A DNA stretch of 64,000 nucleotides from Deltaproteobacteria bacterium (GTDB taxonomy: Bacteria; JAGRBM01; JAHCIT01), in the NCBI GenBank assembly GCA_026129095.1, contig JAHCIT010000005.1:1-64000 (forward strand). Direction: 5' to 3'. The position numbers and the translations under genes were made by a program. Shown here one piece after another: positions 43,946 to 52,947 of the stretch (positions are counted from its first letter, which is position 1; each line of letters opens with the position of its first letter). The notes beneath the pieces were generated by a model. It was not told the DNA's origin, ran no database searches, and saw nothing but the letters and a program-made list of their open reading frames with translations.

Positions 43946-46018
43946 TCAAACCTCGACTGACGCCGCTTTTGCAGGGTCTTCCGCATCGGGCAACCACATC
44001 ATGGGGGTTGCCGTATCGGCAAAAATCACTTGCCGGCGGCCGGACTCCTTGGCGCGGTATAATCTGCGGTCTGCAACCTTCAGAAGATCATCCAGGCTTT
44101 CGCCATCCGCGCCGAATGACGCCACTCCTGCACTGAAAGAGCATCTGAAATTGCCTCCATGATCGTCCGGGAATGCAAGCTCACAGAATTCGTTCAGGAG
44201 CCGATCAATAATCTGGCCAGCAGTTGCTGCGTTCTGGCCGGGCAACATGAGAACAAACTCCTCGCCACCCCACCGCCCTCGAAGGTCTTCCTTCCGGAAT
44301 CGCAACTGCACAAGATGCCCAAAACCGGAAATTACGCGGTCGTCAGCCAAATGTCCCCGCTGATCGTTCACCTGCTTGAACCGGTCGATATCAATCAGGC
44401 ACAGGGACACGGGCCTGTCCCTCCGCCGTGCGTCAGCAAGGATGACCTGGGCATTTTCGGCAAAAGGCCGGCGGAGAAGCAGGCCCGTCAGCGAATCCTT
44501 TGCAGCCAGTTCCCTTTCGAGCCGGGCACGATCCAGCCGCACCTTGATCCGGGCCAGCAACTCCGCTTCCACGAATGGCTTGCTGACATAGTCGTCCGCA
44601 CCGGCACGAAAGGCCGCCAGCCGCACATCAAGGCCGGTCAGTGCGGTCGTTACGATTATGGGCAGGTTTCTCCATGCGGTTGACTGGCGAAGCAGCTTGC
44701 AAATATCAAAACCGCTGACTCCAGGCATCAGGATATCCAGTATCAGAAGTCCAGGCCGCACTTCCGACATCGCCTCCATGATGTGGGCAGTAGACGTTAG
44801 AGTATATGTTGAAAAACCGTTTCGGGTCAGAATATTGCTGGCAAGTACAGAGAACCGTTCGTCATCATCCACAATCATGACCGGTATGCCTGTGTTTAGC
44901 CTCGCATCCCTGAACTCCCTGAAGGTGCCACGGACAGTCTCCAGATCAAGTGGTTTCTCCAGAAAACGCGCTGCGCCAAAATGGACAGAATCAATACGGT
45001 CCTGAAAGCGGCCTGCCATGCCGATAAACGCAACCGGCACATCCGGAAATACCCTGGTCAGATTCATGGCCTCACGTCTGTCCTCCGGACCGGGCAGTTC
45101 GAAGTCTATAAAGAGCCCTTGCAGCTTGCCCTGACCCTTTTCGATTGCCAGAGCATCAGCCAGTGTGGCGGCCACCAGCGAACGGACTCCAGCTTCAAGG
45201 CAGCAAGCCTCAACCGCCCGAACGACATTCCTGTCTGTCGAGATGACAAGCATGGTCGCTGCTTCCACTCCCAGACAGTCCTCATGACTCTCTTTTCCCT
45301 CTTCTGGTGAAATGGCCGCACATGAGCTGGAGAACCGCGCGAGACGTAGTTTAGCAGTTTCGGCAAGAACTCCGCTCTCAGGCGCAGCCATGAGTTCGAC
45401 CAAGACGTCCTCAAGCTCTGCCGCAGCGGTTCCAACTTCCAGAAAACCGTACAATGCGGCTGTGCCCCGGATATTGTGTACCTTGATCCGTGCGTGGGCT
45501 ACGTCGGTTTCGGAATACCCAATGTTGAGCAATCGTGTGACCACATGCTCAAGTTCTTTGACAACGTGGACCAAGGAACCTTGGAACTCCCTGTGCAGTT
45601 CATTGATCTCAGGATCATGCAGGCCTGCAATACACTTCACAGGTGGTATGGGCTTTTTCGGAAGCAGCATCTCTATCTGTTCCACCAGGACCGGAATCTG
45701 AACCGGCTTGTGCACCACGAGCATCACACCCAGATCATTGGTCAGGAGCTGATAGCTCTTGAAATCCCTCCAGAATGAAGAGACAAATACCACCGCGACC
45801 TGGCACCCGCTGGAGCGAATGCCGGCTATCCAGTCCAGCCCATTCGTATCCGGCAGAAGACCGTCCACAACCACCAGATCAATAGTGCAATGCCTAAGAT
45901 GTTCGGTAGCCTCCCGCCCGGTAGCGGTGGTAGTGACGTCATGGCCAGCCAAACGGAACTGTGCCGCCAGTGGTTCGGAAAAATGACGGTCGTCTTCCAG
46001 TAGCAGAATTGATGCCAT
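43946..46018 (-). CDS. REC-Hpt-REC-REC-GGDEF diguanylate cyclase
   Basis: The order in this 690-aa protein is receiver 1 (Asp52 in VVVDGLLPD); Hpt (H181 in VHNIRGTAALYG, about 140-215); receiver 2 (about 255-372) lacking one of the acidic pair (STDRN) and probably degenerate; receiver 3 (about 380-500, DDDERF, DILMPG, SKPF); and GGDEF with WGGEEF (about 583-588). Carrying its own Hpt and several receivers, it can act as an integrator in a phosphorelay with c-di-GMP as output. It is convergent with the kinase at 41386 and 21 bases downstream of a receiver gene. Confidence 0.88.
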   Translation of the reverse strand: MASILLLEDDRHFSEPLAAQFRLAGHDVTTTATGREATEHLRHCTIDLVVVDGLLPDTNGLDWIAGIRSSGCQVAVVFVSSFWRDFKSYQLLTNDLGVMLVVHKPVQIPVLVEQIEMLLPKKPIPPVKCIAGLHDPEINELHREFQGSLVHVVKELEHVVTRLLNIGYSETDVAHARIKVHNIRGTAALYGFLEVGTAAAELEDVLVELMAAPESGVLAETAKLRLARFSSSCAAISPEEGKESHEDCLGVEAATMLVISTDRNVVRAVEACCLEAGVRSLVAATLADALAIEKGQGKLQGLFIDFELPGPEDRREAMNLTRVFPDVPVAFIGMAGRFQDRIDSVHFGAARFLEKPLDLETVRGTFREFRDARLNTGIPVMIVDDDERFSVLASNILTRNGFSTYTLTSTAHIMEAMSEVRPGLLILDILMPGVSGFDICKLLRQSTAWRNLPIIVTTALTGLDVRLAAFRAGADDYVSKPFVEAELLARIKVRLDRARLERELAAKDSLTGLLLRRPFAENAQVILADARRRDRPVSLCLIDIDRFKQVNDQRGHLADDRVISGFGHLVQLRFRKEDLRGRWGGEEFVLMLPGQNAATAGQIIDRLLNEFCELAFPDDHGGNFRCSFSAGVASFGADGESLDDLLKVADRRLYRAKESGRRQVIFADTATPMMWLPDAEDPAKAASVEV

Positions 46019-46038
46019 GCCTTACCCTCAAACCTCGC

Positions 46039-46494
46039 TCAAGCCGCCACGCTAGATATTTCTGGTTGAACCGCCGCCCGTACGTCGGCCAGGCCAGCGG
46101 CATTTGATCTGCGGCGGGCAAGGATCTGTTCGACGTTCTCAACCAGAGAGGCAGGAATGAAAGGCTTTCGAATCGTGGCGATTGCGCCTATGGATCTGTA
46201 GAAATCTGCCGCTCCGGCATCCGAAGCGGCGGTCAGGAAAGCGACCGGAATGCTAGCAGTAGCCGCCGACTTGAGAATGTATTTGAGCGTCTCAGGTCCG
46301 CTCATCACTGGCATGATTGAATCCAGCAGAATCAGGTCAGGAAGATTTTCACCAATTACCGCGAGGCCTTCCACTCCGGAGGCCACTGAAATGACATCCA
46401 TTTTCCCGATTCTGCGCAAGGAGATTTCCACCAATCGCCGGACGAACCGGTCATCATCAATCACGAGAATCTTGGGTTGGATGCTTCCAAGCAT
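46039..46494 (-). CDS. Stand-alone response-regulator receiver
   Basis: This 151-aa receiver has DDD (ILVIDDDRFVRR), phospho-Asp in LLDSIMPVMSG, Thr in FLTAAS and Lys in IRKPF, all intact. A 25-residue C-terminal tail shows no output domain. AAGGG precedes the start. It lies 21 bases upstream of the diguanylate cyclase gene, so it could pass phosphate to that protein's Hpt. Confidence 0.88.
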   Translation of the reverse strand: MLGSIQPKILVIDDDRFVRRLVEISLRRIGKMDVISVASGVEGLAVIGENLPDLILLDSIMPVMSGPETLKYILKSAATASIPVAFLTAASDAGAADFYRSIGAIATIRKPFIPASLVENVEQILARRRSNAAGLADVRAAVQPEISSVAA

Positions 46495-46585
46495 TTTGTT
46501 TCCCTTTTAAGTCCAAGCTCCCCCTGGCATTTTGGAAGTGTGGGCTGGAGCGGGTTCTTCCCGGTCATGAAACAGGCAAGAGAGA

Positions 46586-47188
46586 TCAATTGAACTCCTT
46601 GGAGCCGCTCCCCGCGGTCGCCAGCCGGATCTCACGGGCATCCCGGAGATCTGGACCCAGAAACTGCCGGTTGAGGAAGGTCATCGCTATCGGCATGCTC
46701 GAGAAGCTCCCCAGAGGCGTCAGCGATGCGGTGAAGGGACCGGACTCTGTAACCCTGTGCTCCAGCCAGATGAGATGCAGCTTTTCCAAGCGAGCTACCG
46801 CGTCCATGACCTGGGTACGTGTCAGTCCGCTTTCCCGGGCGAACTCCCGAAGACCCGCCCGGTCGTGCTTGTTCAGCACCGTCAGCAGCATCATGTCGCT
46901 GCGCGTGACAGGAACGTCCAGAATGATAGACAGTTCCCGGGCCCCGGCATCGAGACGGGCATAGTCTTCTTCGCGGCCCCTGGGCGGCTGAAGGCCATCG
47001 AACAAGCCGGTATGCACCCCCGCCGCCTCGGCTGTCACCGGGCTCATCATGGCGGTAACACCAATAGATATGGGGTTTGTCCCCACCGCACTTATCGCGA
47101 CAATTTCAGCACCCGCACAGGCCTGGAGCAGCAGAATGGAAACCGTACCAAGCATCCGGATCGGCGATTTGAAGAAACAGGCTTTCAT
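46586..47188 (-). CDS. Lipoprotein with winged-helix-like region
   Basis: The ATG 7 bases after GGGGAG gives 200 aa. The N-terminus has a signal with lipobox-like LLQACAG, so it is probably a lipoprotein. The central part (VTRSDMMLLTVLNKHDRA, GLTRTQVMDAVARLEKLHLI) looks like a winged helix, odd for an exported protein. The upstream ATG at 47338 has no ribosome site. Either it is an exported protein with a wHTH-like protein-binding fold, or the lipobox is fortuitous. The family is not recognised. Confidence 0.5.
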   Translation of the reverse strand: MKACFFKSPIRMLGTVSILLLQACAGAEIVAISAVGTNPISIGVTAMMSPVTAEAAGVHTGLFDGLQPPRGREEDYARLDAGARELSIILDVPVTRSDMMLLTVLNKHDRAGLREFARESGLTRTQVMDAVARLEKLHLIWLEHRVTESGPFTASLTPLGSFSSMPIAMTFLNRQFLGPDLRDAREIRLATAGSGSKEFN

Positions 47189-47487
47189 GGTCATTCTCCC
47201 CGGGGTCTCAGGCCCCATGCACGCCACGACTAATACAAGCGCCGTGCCATCCGGCGAGGGACTTGTAACTCGTTGATTGGGCGAGGATTTCGTATTTGTC
47301 CGGATCGCAAGGCCCTCGATCCACTGGGTCAACGGCAACCCTGGTTTGCTTTATGTGGTCAGCAATTACCCCGCCCCTGGAGGAAAAAGTTACGTCAGTA
47401 GTCGTAACCAGAAGCCGTTTGCGTAAAAACGCAAATGCACAAGCTCCAGACCAGAAGCTGTGGCTGATTAGGTGATGGTATATCGAT

Positions 47488-47970
47488 TCAGCCGGACACT
47501 GAGCTGCGCAGCAAGTATCCTTCCGGATAAAGTGCCCGATCCGGAGACGTATCGCGCTCAGGCTCGTGCGCCAGCCGCCGACGAATATCCACGGTCAGGC
47601 GGTCAGGCTGAAAACTACCCTTGGCGAGCATTTCCAAAACATCGGCCTTCGACAGGTAGAGGTCCACGCCATCCCGGACCCCGCAATAGGGATCCTCTGT
47701 ATCCGGGCTTCCAGTCATCACAACGGTCATCGGCCGGGAATCCGCAAAAGCTCCGCGCGCTGCGATCCGTTCGCAAAAATCGAAGCCCGATGGGCCCGGC
47801 ATGATCTGGTCGGCAAATATGATATCGGGACGAGCAAAGGGCACCAGTTCCAGTCCCTCGCGGGCATTTGCGGCGTACCACACCCGATGCCCGGCCTGCT
47901 CAAGGGGTTTTCCCAGACGGCGGCGAAAGAACGGGTCGTCGTCAACGATCAGTGTCCGTGGGTTCCTCAT
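47488..47970 (-). CDS. Receiver protein with conserved C-terminal tail (1)
   Basis: This 160-aa receiver has VDDDPFF, phospho-Asp in FADQIMPGPSG and Lys in YLSKADV. After the receiver come 35 residues with LTVDIRRRLAHEPE, a tail shared with the next gene (LPHDIRRRLVSEQE). The insertion RGAFADSRPMTVVMTGSP in the alpha3/beta4 region is also shared in position. No DNA-binding output. A 300-base gene-free gap follows, with a short TTTGCGT hairpin (47418-47435). Confidence 0.8.
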   Translation of the reverse strand: MRNPRTLIVDDDPFFRRRLGKPLEQAGHRVWYAANAREGLELVPFARPDIIFADQIMPGPSGFDFCERIAARGAFADSRPMTVVMTGSPDTEDPYCGVRDGVDLYLSKADVLEMLAKGSFQPDRLTVDIRRRLAHEPERDTSPDRALYPEGYLLRSSVSG

Positions 47971-48011
47971 TTCTGGATACGCTCCATTTGTCCGCAGGTT
48001 TCCCAGGCCAG

Positions 48012-48515
48012 TCAGGACGCAAGTGCGATCACCGGAAGCGGCTTGAACCGGGCCACATGACGATTGCCTGCTTCATCCGGAACCGCTCCGGCCAGCCAGC
48101 GGGGCTCCTGCTCGCTTACCAGCCGCCGGCGAATATCGTGAGGAAGTCTCTCATTCTGGAAAGCCCGGCTATCCATGAGACGGATAAAATCCCTCTTGGA
48201 CATGTAAAGATCGACTCCGAAATCAGTCGCATGAAAATGGTCGTTCGCTTCCGGGCTGGCCGTAACGACGAAAGTCCAGGGGCCGTCCTCTTCGCTTAGC
48301 GGTGGCCTGGCCAGGCTGCATACCTCGATACCGGTCAAATACGGCATCAGTTCGTCGGCCACCACCACATCCGGGCGCACCCGGCGGCAAATCCGCGAGG
48401 CCTCTTCGCCATTCGCGGCCGTCCAGACCCGGTGACCTTCCTCATGCATGTGGTCTGCCACCACTTTCACAAAAAACGGGCTGTCATCAGCTACAAGGAC
48501 TCGCAGTTTTCTCAT
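48012..48515 (-). CDS. Receiver protein with conserved C-terminal tail (2)
   Basis: From the ATG after GGGAG the protein has 167 aa: VADDSPFF, phospho-Asp in VADELMPYLTG and Lys in YMSKRDF. The C-terminal tail with DIRRRL marks it as a diverged duplicate of the gene 40 bases downstream. Residue changes (DDS for DDD; different alpha4 face) suggest different partners. Function is inferred as a shuttle or protein-interaction regulator. Confidence 0.8.
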   Translation of the reverse strand: MRKLRVLVADDSPFFVKVVADHMHEEGHRVWTAANGEEASRICRRVRPDVVVADELMPYLTGIEVCSLARPPLSEEDGPWTFVVTASPEANDHFHATDFGVDLYMSKRDFIRLMDSRAFQNERLPHDIRRRLVSEQEPRWLAGAVPDEAGNRHVARFKPLPVIALAS

Positions 48516-48761
48516 GGCAATCTCCCAACTCCTGGAGATGCTCAAGCAAACCGCGGGCCCTTCATGATGAGATGGACTGCCGAAACGAGAGAATGCACGA
48601 AAATCTAGATATCCTCTTTAAAATCAAGTGGATGGGCGATTTTCAAATTCGCCAATATGATCAGGCCTTGAGGTGGGAGCCCCGGTTTCCACCATTTTCC
48701 TGCTGCCAGAGGGGAGGTTCGCAGTCATAAGAAACCCGGGGTGGGTAGGTAAGCAGCGGCC

Positions 48762-50204
48762 TTATGCTTCTGGATCGCCTTCATCTCCATTTGCATCTGA
48801 CCCGTGCAAGCCGCTCTTCTGGAGCAGACGCCGGAAATTGCTTCGATCCATGCCGGCCAGCGAAGCCGCCTTGGAAATGTTCCCGTCCGCCTGTTTCACC
48901 ATGTAACTGAGATAGGCGGCATTGAACTGCTGGAGAAAGCGGTCCTTTTCATCCTGGTAGCTCCCGCCAAACGGGCCTGCCATGTCCATTCCTCCAGGAA
49001 TGGCCTCGCCAGCAGTCAACGGGCCGGGTGATGCAGCCGTGCCGGGAATCCCCTGGACCGCAATCAGTCCACCCTTCCCGAACACAACAGACCGTTCCAC
49101 CACATTCTTCAACTCACGGATATTGCCCGGCCAGGAATAGCTGCGTATCGCCGCCATGCCCTCTGGTGTGAAACCTTCAGCAGGCTTACCGTACTTTTTC
49201 GCAAACATCTGGAGAAACAGGTGAGCAAGCAGCTCGGCATCTCCCGGCCGGGACCGGAGCGGCGGGGCCTCGATGCGGATTACATTCAGCCTGTAGAACA
49301 GGTCCTCCCGGAAGGTCTTCTTGCGGACTTCAGCCTCAAGATCACGGTTGGTGGCTGCAATGATCCGGGTATTGACAGTACGGGTCTGGGAGCTTCCCAC
49401 CCGGCGCACTTCCCCTTCCTGTATGGCTCGCAGCAGCTTGGCCTGGAGCTGAAGGGCGAGTTCGCCAATCTCATCCAGAAAAAGCGTGCCGCCGTCAGCC
49501 GCCTCAAACAGGCCGGCACGGGGCTTGTCGGCACCGGTAAAGGCCCCCTTTTCGTGGCCGAACAGTTCCGATTCGACCAGCGTTTCAGTAAAGGCCGAGC
49601 AGTTGGCTATGACAAACGGCCCATCGCGGCGTTCCGAATGCTCGTGGAGCGACCGGGCAAGAAGTTCCTTGCCAGTTCCGCTGTCACCGGTAATCAGTAC
49701 CGGAGCACCGGTCGGCCCAGCCGTCTCCACCAGGCGGCGAATCTCCTCAATCTGGGAGCTTTGACCCAGGATCATTGCTGCCGCCGGCTGGTTTGACTGC
49801 TCCAGTTCCCGCGCCTTGCGGCGCAGCCGGACCAGTTCTCCGGCACGCTGGACAAGGAAAACAAGCCGCTCGGCATCGAACGGTTTCAATAGGTAATCAT
49901 AGGCTCCCTCGCGTACCGCGGTAATCGCCTGCGGCACGTCGCCATGGGCCGTGATAAAGATGACCTCCGGTTCGCCGGGTAGTTTCCGATAGTCCGAAAG
50001 AGCATCGAGTCCCGTGCGGCGCGGCATCGAAACGTCAGAAACCACGACATCCACTGTTCCGTCAGGAAATCCATTTAACGCCCGTTCCACATCCGGGAAA
50101 GTCCGCACACTCATCCCTTTCCCACCCAGAATACGCGAATACAGGGTCAGGATGGCCTGCTCATCATCGACCAGGGCGACAACCAGCGGAGTATCAAACT
50201 GCAT
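48762..50204 (-). CDS. NtrC-family sigma-54-dependent activator
   Basis: Starting at MQFDTPLVVALVDDEQ the protein has 480 aa. It has a receiver (Asp in VVSDVSMP, Lys in LKPFD), then the AAA+ domain with Walker A GDSGTGKE, the sigma-54 contact loop GAFTGA and Walker B LFLDEIGE, and a Fis-type HTH at the end (ISKAASLAGMDRSNFRRLL). It should activate sigma-54 promoters when phosphorylated. It is the only clear DNA-binding output in the island, so the kinases here probably control it directly or via the Hpt protein at 50348. Confidence 0.93.
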   Translation of the reverse strand: MQFDTPLVVALVDDEQAILTLYSRILGGKGMSVRTFPDVERALNGFPDGTVDVVVSDVSMPRRTGLDALSDYRKLPGEPEVIFITAHGDVPQAITAVREGAYDYLLKPFDAERLVFLVQRAGELVRLRRKARELEQSNQPAAAMILGQSSQIEEIRRLVETAGPTGAPVLITGDSGTGKELLARSLHEHSERRDGPFVIANCSAFTETLVESELFGHEKGAFTGADKPRAGLFEAADGGTLFLDEIGELALQLQAKLLRAIQEGEVRRVGSSQTRTVNTRIIAATNRDLEAEVRKKTFREDLFYRLNVIRIEAPPLRSRPGDAELLAHLFLQMFAKKYGKPAEGFTPEGMAAIRSYSWPGNIRELKNVVERSVVFGKGGLIAVQGIPGTAASPGPLTAGEAIPGGMDMAGPFGGSYQDEKDRFLQQFNAAYLSYMVKQADGNISKAASLAGMDRSNFRRLLQKSGLHGSDANGDEGDPEA

Positions 50205-50347
50205 TCGCCGGGAAATCCTTCCGATGGATCCAGTGGAGCTTGGACTTGTGAAAGGAACTGTAGCCTTATCAGAATGTAGTAGCCAGCCATGAAATCCCGT
50301 TATCCGGATCGTCATGGACTGCCTCGCTGTTCCCTGCGCGGCCGGCA

Positions 50348-50749
50348 TCAGACACCCGGCCTGATATCCAGAAATTCTCCCAGGCGGCTCAGCACATCCA
50401 CCAGCACGGAAAGTGGCCGCCTCCACCTGTCACCGACGGAGTCACGCGCCCCCCTCGACAGCAGTTCAAGCTCCGTTTCGGCCCGGCCCGCCATCATGCC
50501 AATACTCTCAAAACCGAATATCCCAGCTCCACCGGCGATTGAATGGACAAGGCGGTGGAGCTTGCGGGCTTCCCCGGGCTGCGGCCGGGCGGCACCAGGT
50601 GCCAGAAAGGGCTCGCACAGGCTGGCCGTTCGCACCGCCTCGGTCAGGAATTCGATCTGGAGATCGTCGATATTGTCGCCAACTCCCTGTGCAATACCGA
50701 AGGAACGTGCCGGGGTGTCCGCGAGAGCCTGTGTAGCAGCGCCTTGCAT
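50348..50749 (-). CDS. Hpt-domain phosphotransfer protein
   Basis: The 133-aa helical protein has the Hpt motif H69-S-I-A-G-G-A-G-I-F-G (HxxxGxAxxxG) in LVHSIAGGAGIFGFES. The rest is four-helix-bundle-like. Hpt proteins carry phosphate from hybrid-kinase receivers to terminal receivers. It is 140 bases upstream of the sigma-54 activator gene, in the same direction, which makes that activator its likely target. Confidence 0.82.
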   Translation of the reverse strand: MQGAATQALADTPARSFGIAQGVGDNIDDLQIEFLTEAVRTASLCEPFLAPGAARPQPGEARKLHRLVHSIAGGAGIFGFESIGMMAGRAETELELLSRGARDSVGDRWRRPLSVLVDVLSRLGEFLDIRPGV

Positions 50750-50811
50750 GACTGGAATCCTCCGTTGACCTGCCTTCCTGACTCAACCGCCAGCGGGGCG
50801 GCGCCGGTGGA

Positions 50812-51399
50812 CTAAAGCGAGATCCGGGTATCGGGTTCCGGCTGCATCCCCCAAGACTTCGTTTCGTAGGCATAGACCGCTGCATCTGGCGGAATGGCTC
50901 CGGCAGTATTCACGCTGCCATCGATCCGGGCGCCGCGCAGATCGGCCCCAGCCAGCCGGGCGCCTTCCAGCCGGGCGCCGCGCAGATCGGCGCCGCGCAG
51001 ATCGGCGAAGGAGAGGTCCGCATTCTCCAAGTTGCTGCCCCGCAGGTCGGCCCCCTGAAGTTTGGATCGTGACAGATTCGCACCACTGAAGTCGGACCCA
51101 CTGGCCGCAGTCTCATTGAGAACAGCGAATCTCAGGTCTGCCTGAATGAACTTCACGCCCGAGATATCCCGGCCAGTCAGATTGGCAGCGGCAAGCCGGG
51201 CTCCCTCGCAGGAAAACCCCGAATCCAACAGGATATTATCGTGACACATCAAACGTCCGTCGAGACGGGTATGCATGTTGTCCGCGACGATCGGTCCCTT
51301 CATCGCACACCCAGACGACAGGGCAATGTGCAGTAAACCGATGATGGCCGTAATGACGACGTTGAAGGCCAGTTTCGTTTCGATGGTTCCGGTTTTCAT
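50812..51399 (-). CDS. Pentapeptide-repeat lipoprotein
   Basis: The ATG after GGAG gives 195 aa. The signal peptide ends in a lipobox (ALSSGC), so it is a predicted lipoprotein. From residue about 75 there are some 15 A(D/N)LxG-type pentapeptides (GADLRGSNLENADLSFADLR and similar), forming a right-handed quadrilateral helix. Such exported proteins are usually structural or binding proteins rather than Qnr-type gyrase mimics. It is divergent from the AgmX-like gene; the two surface-protein genes flank a shared promoter region of 400 bases. Confidence 0.82.
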   Translation of the reverse strand: MKTGTIETKLAFNVVITAIIGLLHIALSSGCAMKGPIVADNMHTRLDGRLMCHDNILLDSGFSCEGARLAAANLTGRDISGVKFIQADLRFAVLNETAASGSDFSGANLSRSKLQGADLRGSNLENADLSFADLRGADLRGARLEGARLAGADLRGARIDGSVNTAGAIPPDAAVYAYETKSWGMQPEPDTRISL

Positions 51400-51801
51400 G
51401 ATCGCAGTCTCCTCGACTGTGCCAAGAGCAACCGGAGTGCCATCGCTTACAAAAGGATGGCGACGAATATGAGGGAAGAGCTGCAAGCCCATGGAAATCC
51501 TTGGATATCCGGATTTTCCATCTGCGGCAGGCAACCCGTTTTTGATCTGCTAGGATCCCTACTTTCCCGGTGTCCAATGTTACCCGCCGGGTTCCTAATG
51601 ACCCCAAAATACAGATCCGATCTGCCTCCTTGCTGGTACTGGCACCAAAACTCCGACAGGAGCCAGGCACCATGCAGAACGCTAAAATCATTGGGTTCTG
51701 CCTCCTTGAGGCAAATTGTATCCAGGTTTGGGTTGTTTGGCCCGGCTGTTGCTTCATCCAGAAGCGGGCACATCGTGCCCCGGAAGAGGAAGTACCCGAG
51801 G

Positions 51802-52722
51802 ATGAATGCAAAACCGAAGACAAAAACCCAAAGTACGCAACGCAAGGTGCGCCCTGCCGGAGCCAAGAAGTCCGCCCTTACCGGGGCACGTTCCAGCAAG
51901 CGCGTTTCCATGAAGGAAGGCGCTGACAAGCCTGCACCGGCCCGTCGAAAGGTATCTGTCCCGGCCCGGCGCAGTATGCGCCGGAAGATACCCACTGCGG
52001 CCGACGCCATCATGGCAATTCCACTCGGCCACAAGCCCGAAGTCCGTCGGAACCCGGACCGCCGCTTGGAAGTCATTTCGGCAGGAGCCGTGCTGGTGGC
52101 CTCGGTGGCCATTGTCCTTGGGATAGCGCTCACCGGGCCCGAGCCCGTTCCTCCAACACCCGTTCCGGCCACTACCGCACCTGCTGATAGCGCAGTGCCC
52201 ACGCCCGCCGAACCAGAGCAGACTGCCAAGCCCCAGCCCGACACAAAACCCCCGGCAGCACGGAAGACTACCGCGGCCAAGCCGAAACCTGCCCCGGTAG
52301 TTCTGGCCGAATGGGCCCGCCCGGCCATCGACGTACGGATGCACAACATCAGACGGCTCTATTGGAACATCATGCAGGACGGCGAAGGGCCTGTGGGTGA
52401 GCTGGCCGTCCACCTTCAGGTAGAACCGGAGGGACATGTGAGCCGTGCCTGGGTTGAGCGGAGCACGCTCGCCCGCAATTACGGGTCTTTCGAAGCCAGT
52501 GTGGTGAGGGAACTCATCTCTGCACCCTTCAACGCAACTGGCGCGGACCGGCCACTGGGCGTCGTTGTCCCGATCGCGTTCGACGGCACGCAGAGCATTG
52601 TCGAACGGATCCTGGCAAGCGACGCAACGGATCCGGTCAGTTCCGGACGGCCTTATGCACAAGTCTTGACGCGGGAAATGCCGGGGGTGGCAGATGCCAG
52701 CCGGCATGCCTCCGCTTCCTGA
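51802..52722 (+). CDS. AgmX/TonB-like envelope protein
   Basis: Starting at MNAKPKTKTQ (GAGG 5 bases before), the protein has 306 aa: a Lys/Arg-rich cytosolic N-terminus (1-95), one TM helix (about 96-118), a Pro/Ala/Thr-rich linker (120-170) that could span the periplasm, and a TonB/AgmX-like C-terminal domain (LYWNIMQDGEGPVGELAVHL, VSRAWVERSTL). This layout is that of energy-transducing or gliding-motility AgmX/GltJ-type proteins. No ExbB/ExbD partner is encoded here. A strong terminator follows. Confidence 0.72.
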   Translation: MNAKPKTKTQSTQRKVRPAGAKKSALTGARSSKRVSMKEGADKPAPARRKVSVPARRSMRRKIPTAADAIMAIPLGHKPEVRRNPDRRLEVISAGAVLVASVAIVLGIALTGPEPVPPTPVPATTAPADSAVPTPAEPEQTAKPQPDTKPPAARKTTAAKPKPAPVVLAEWARPAIDVRMHNIRRLYWNIMQDGEGPVGELAVHLQVEPEGHVSRAWVERSTLARNYGSFEASVVRELISAPFNATGADRPLGVVVPIAFDGTQSIVERILASDATDPVSSGRPYAQVLTREMPGVADASRHASAS

Positions 52723-52746
52723 AACGTCCCTTACCTCCTCCTCCAT

Positions 52747-52782
52747 GGCAGCTCTCTCATGACGAGGGAGCTGCCCCTTTTT
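52747..52782 (+). terminator. Intrinsic terminator after the AgmX-like gene
   Basis: GGCAGCTCTCTC (52747-52758) pairs with GAGGGAGCTGCC (52764-52775) in a 12-bp stem with one wobble pair and a 5-base loop. A T-rich tract (52778-52782) follows. It lies 25 bases after the stop codon. Confidence 0.85.
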
Positions 52783-52947
52783 GTTACAAAAATATCAACG
52801 GAAGCCAGCGGGAAAATGGTTCTCCGCCTTGCCAGCAGAAAACGCAATCATTAAAATGTTTTTCAGTTTCGACATTTTTCACCTTTACTGTTTTGGCTGT
52901 GCCGCGCCATCAAGCGCGAATATGGACAAGGCAAGAGCAGATCAGGC

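Noticed and set aside
47418-47435. Intrinsic terminator after the receiver gene at 47488
   Set aside because: A 7-bp TTTGCGT stem exists but no T-tract follows it on the minus strand.
50812-51399. Qnr-type quinolone resistance by pentapeptide repeats
   Set aside because: The protein has a lipobox and is predicted to be exported, so it cannot mimic DNA at gyrase in the cytosol.
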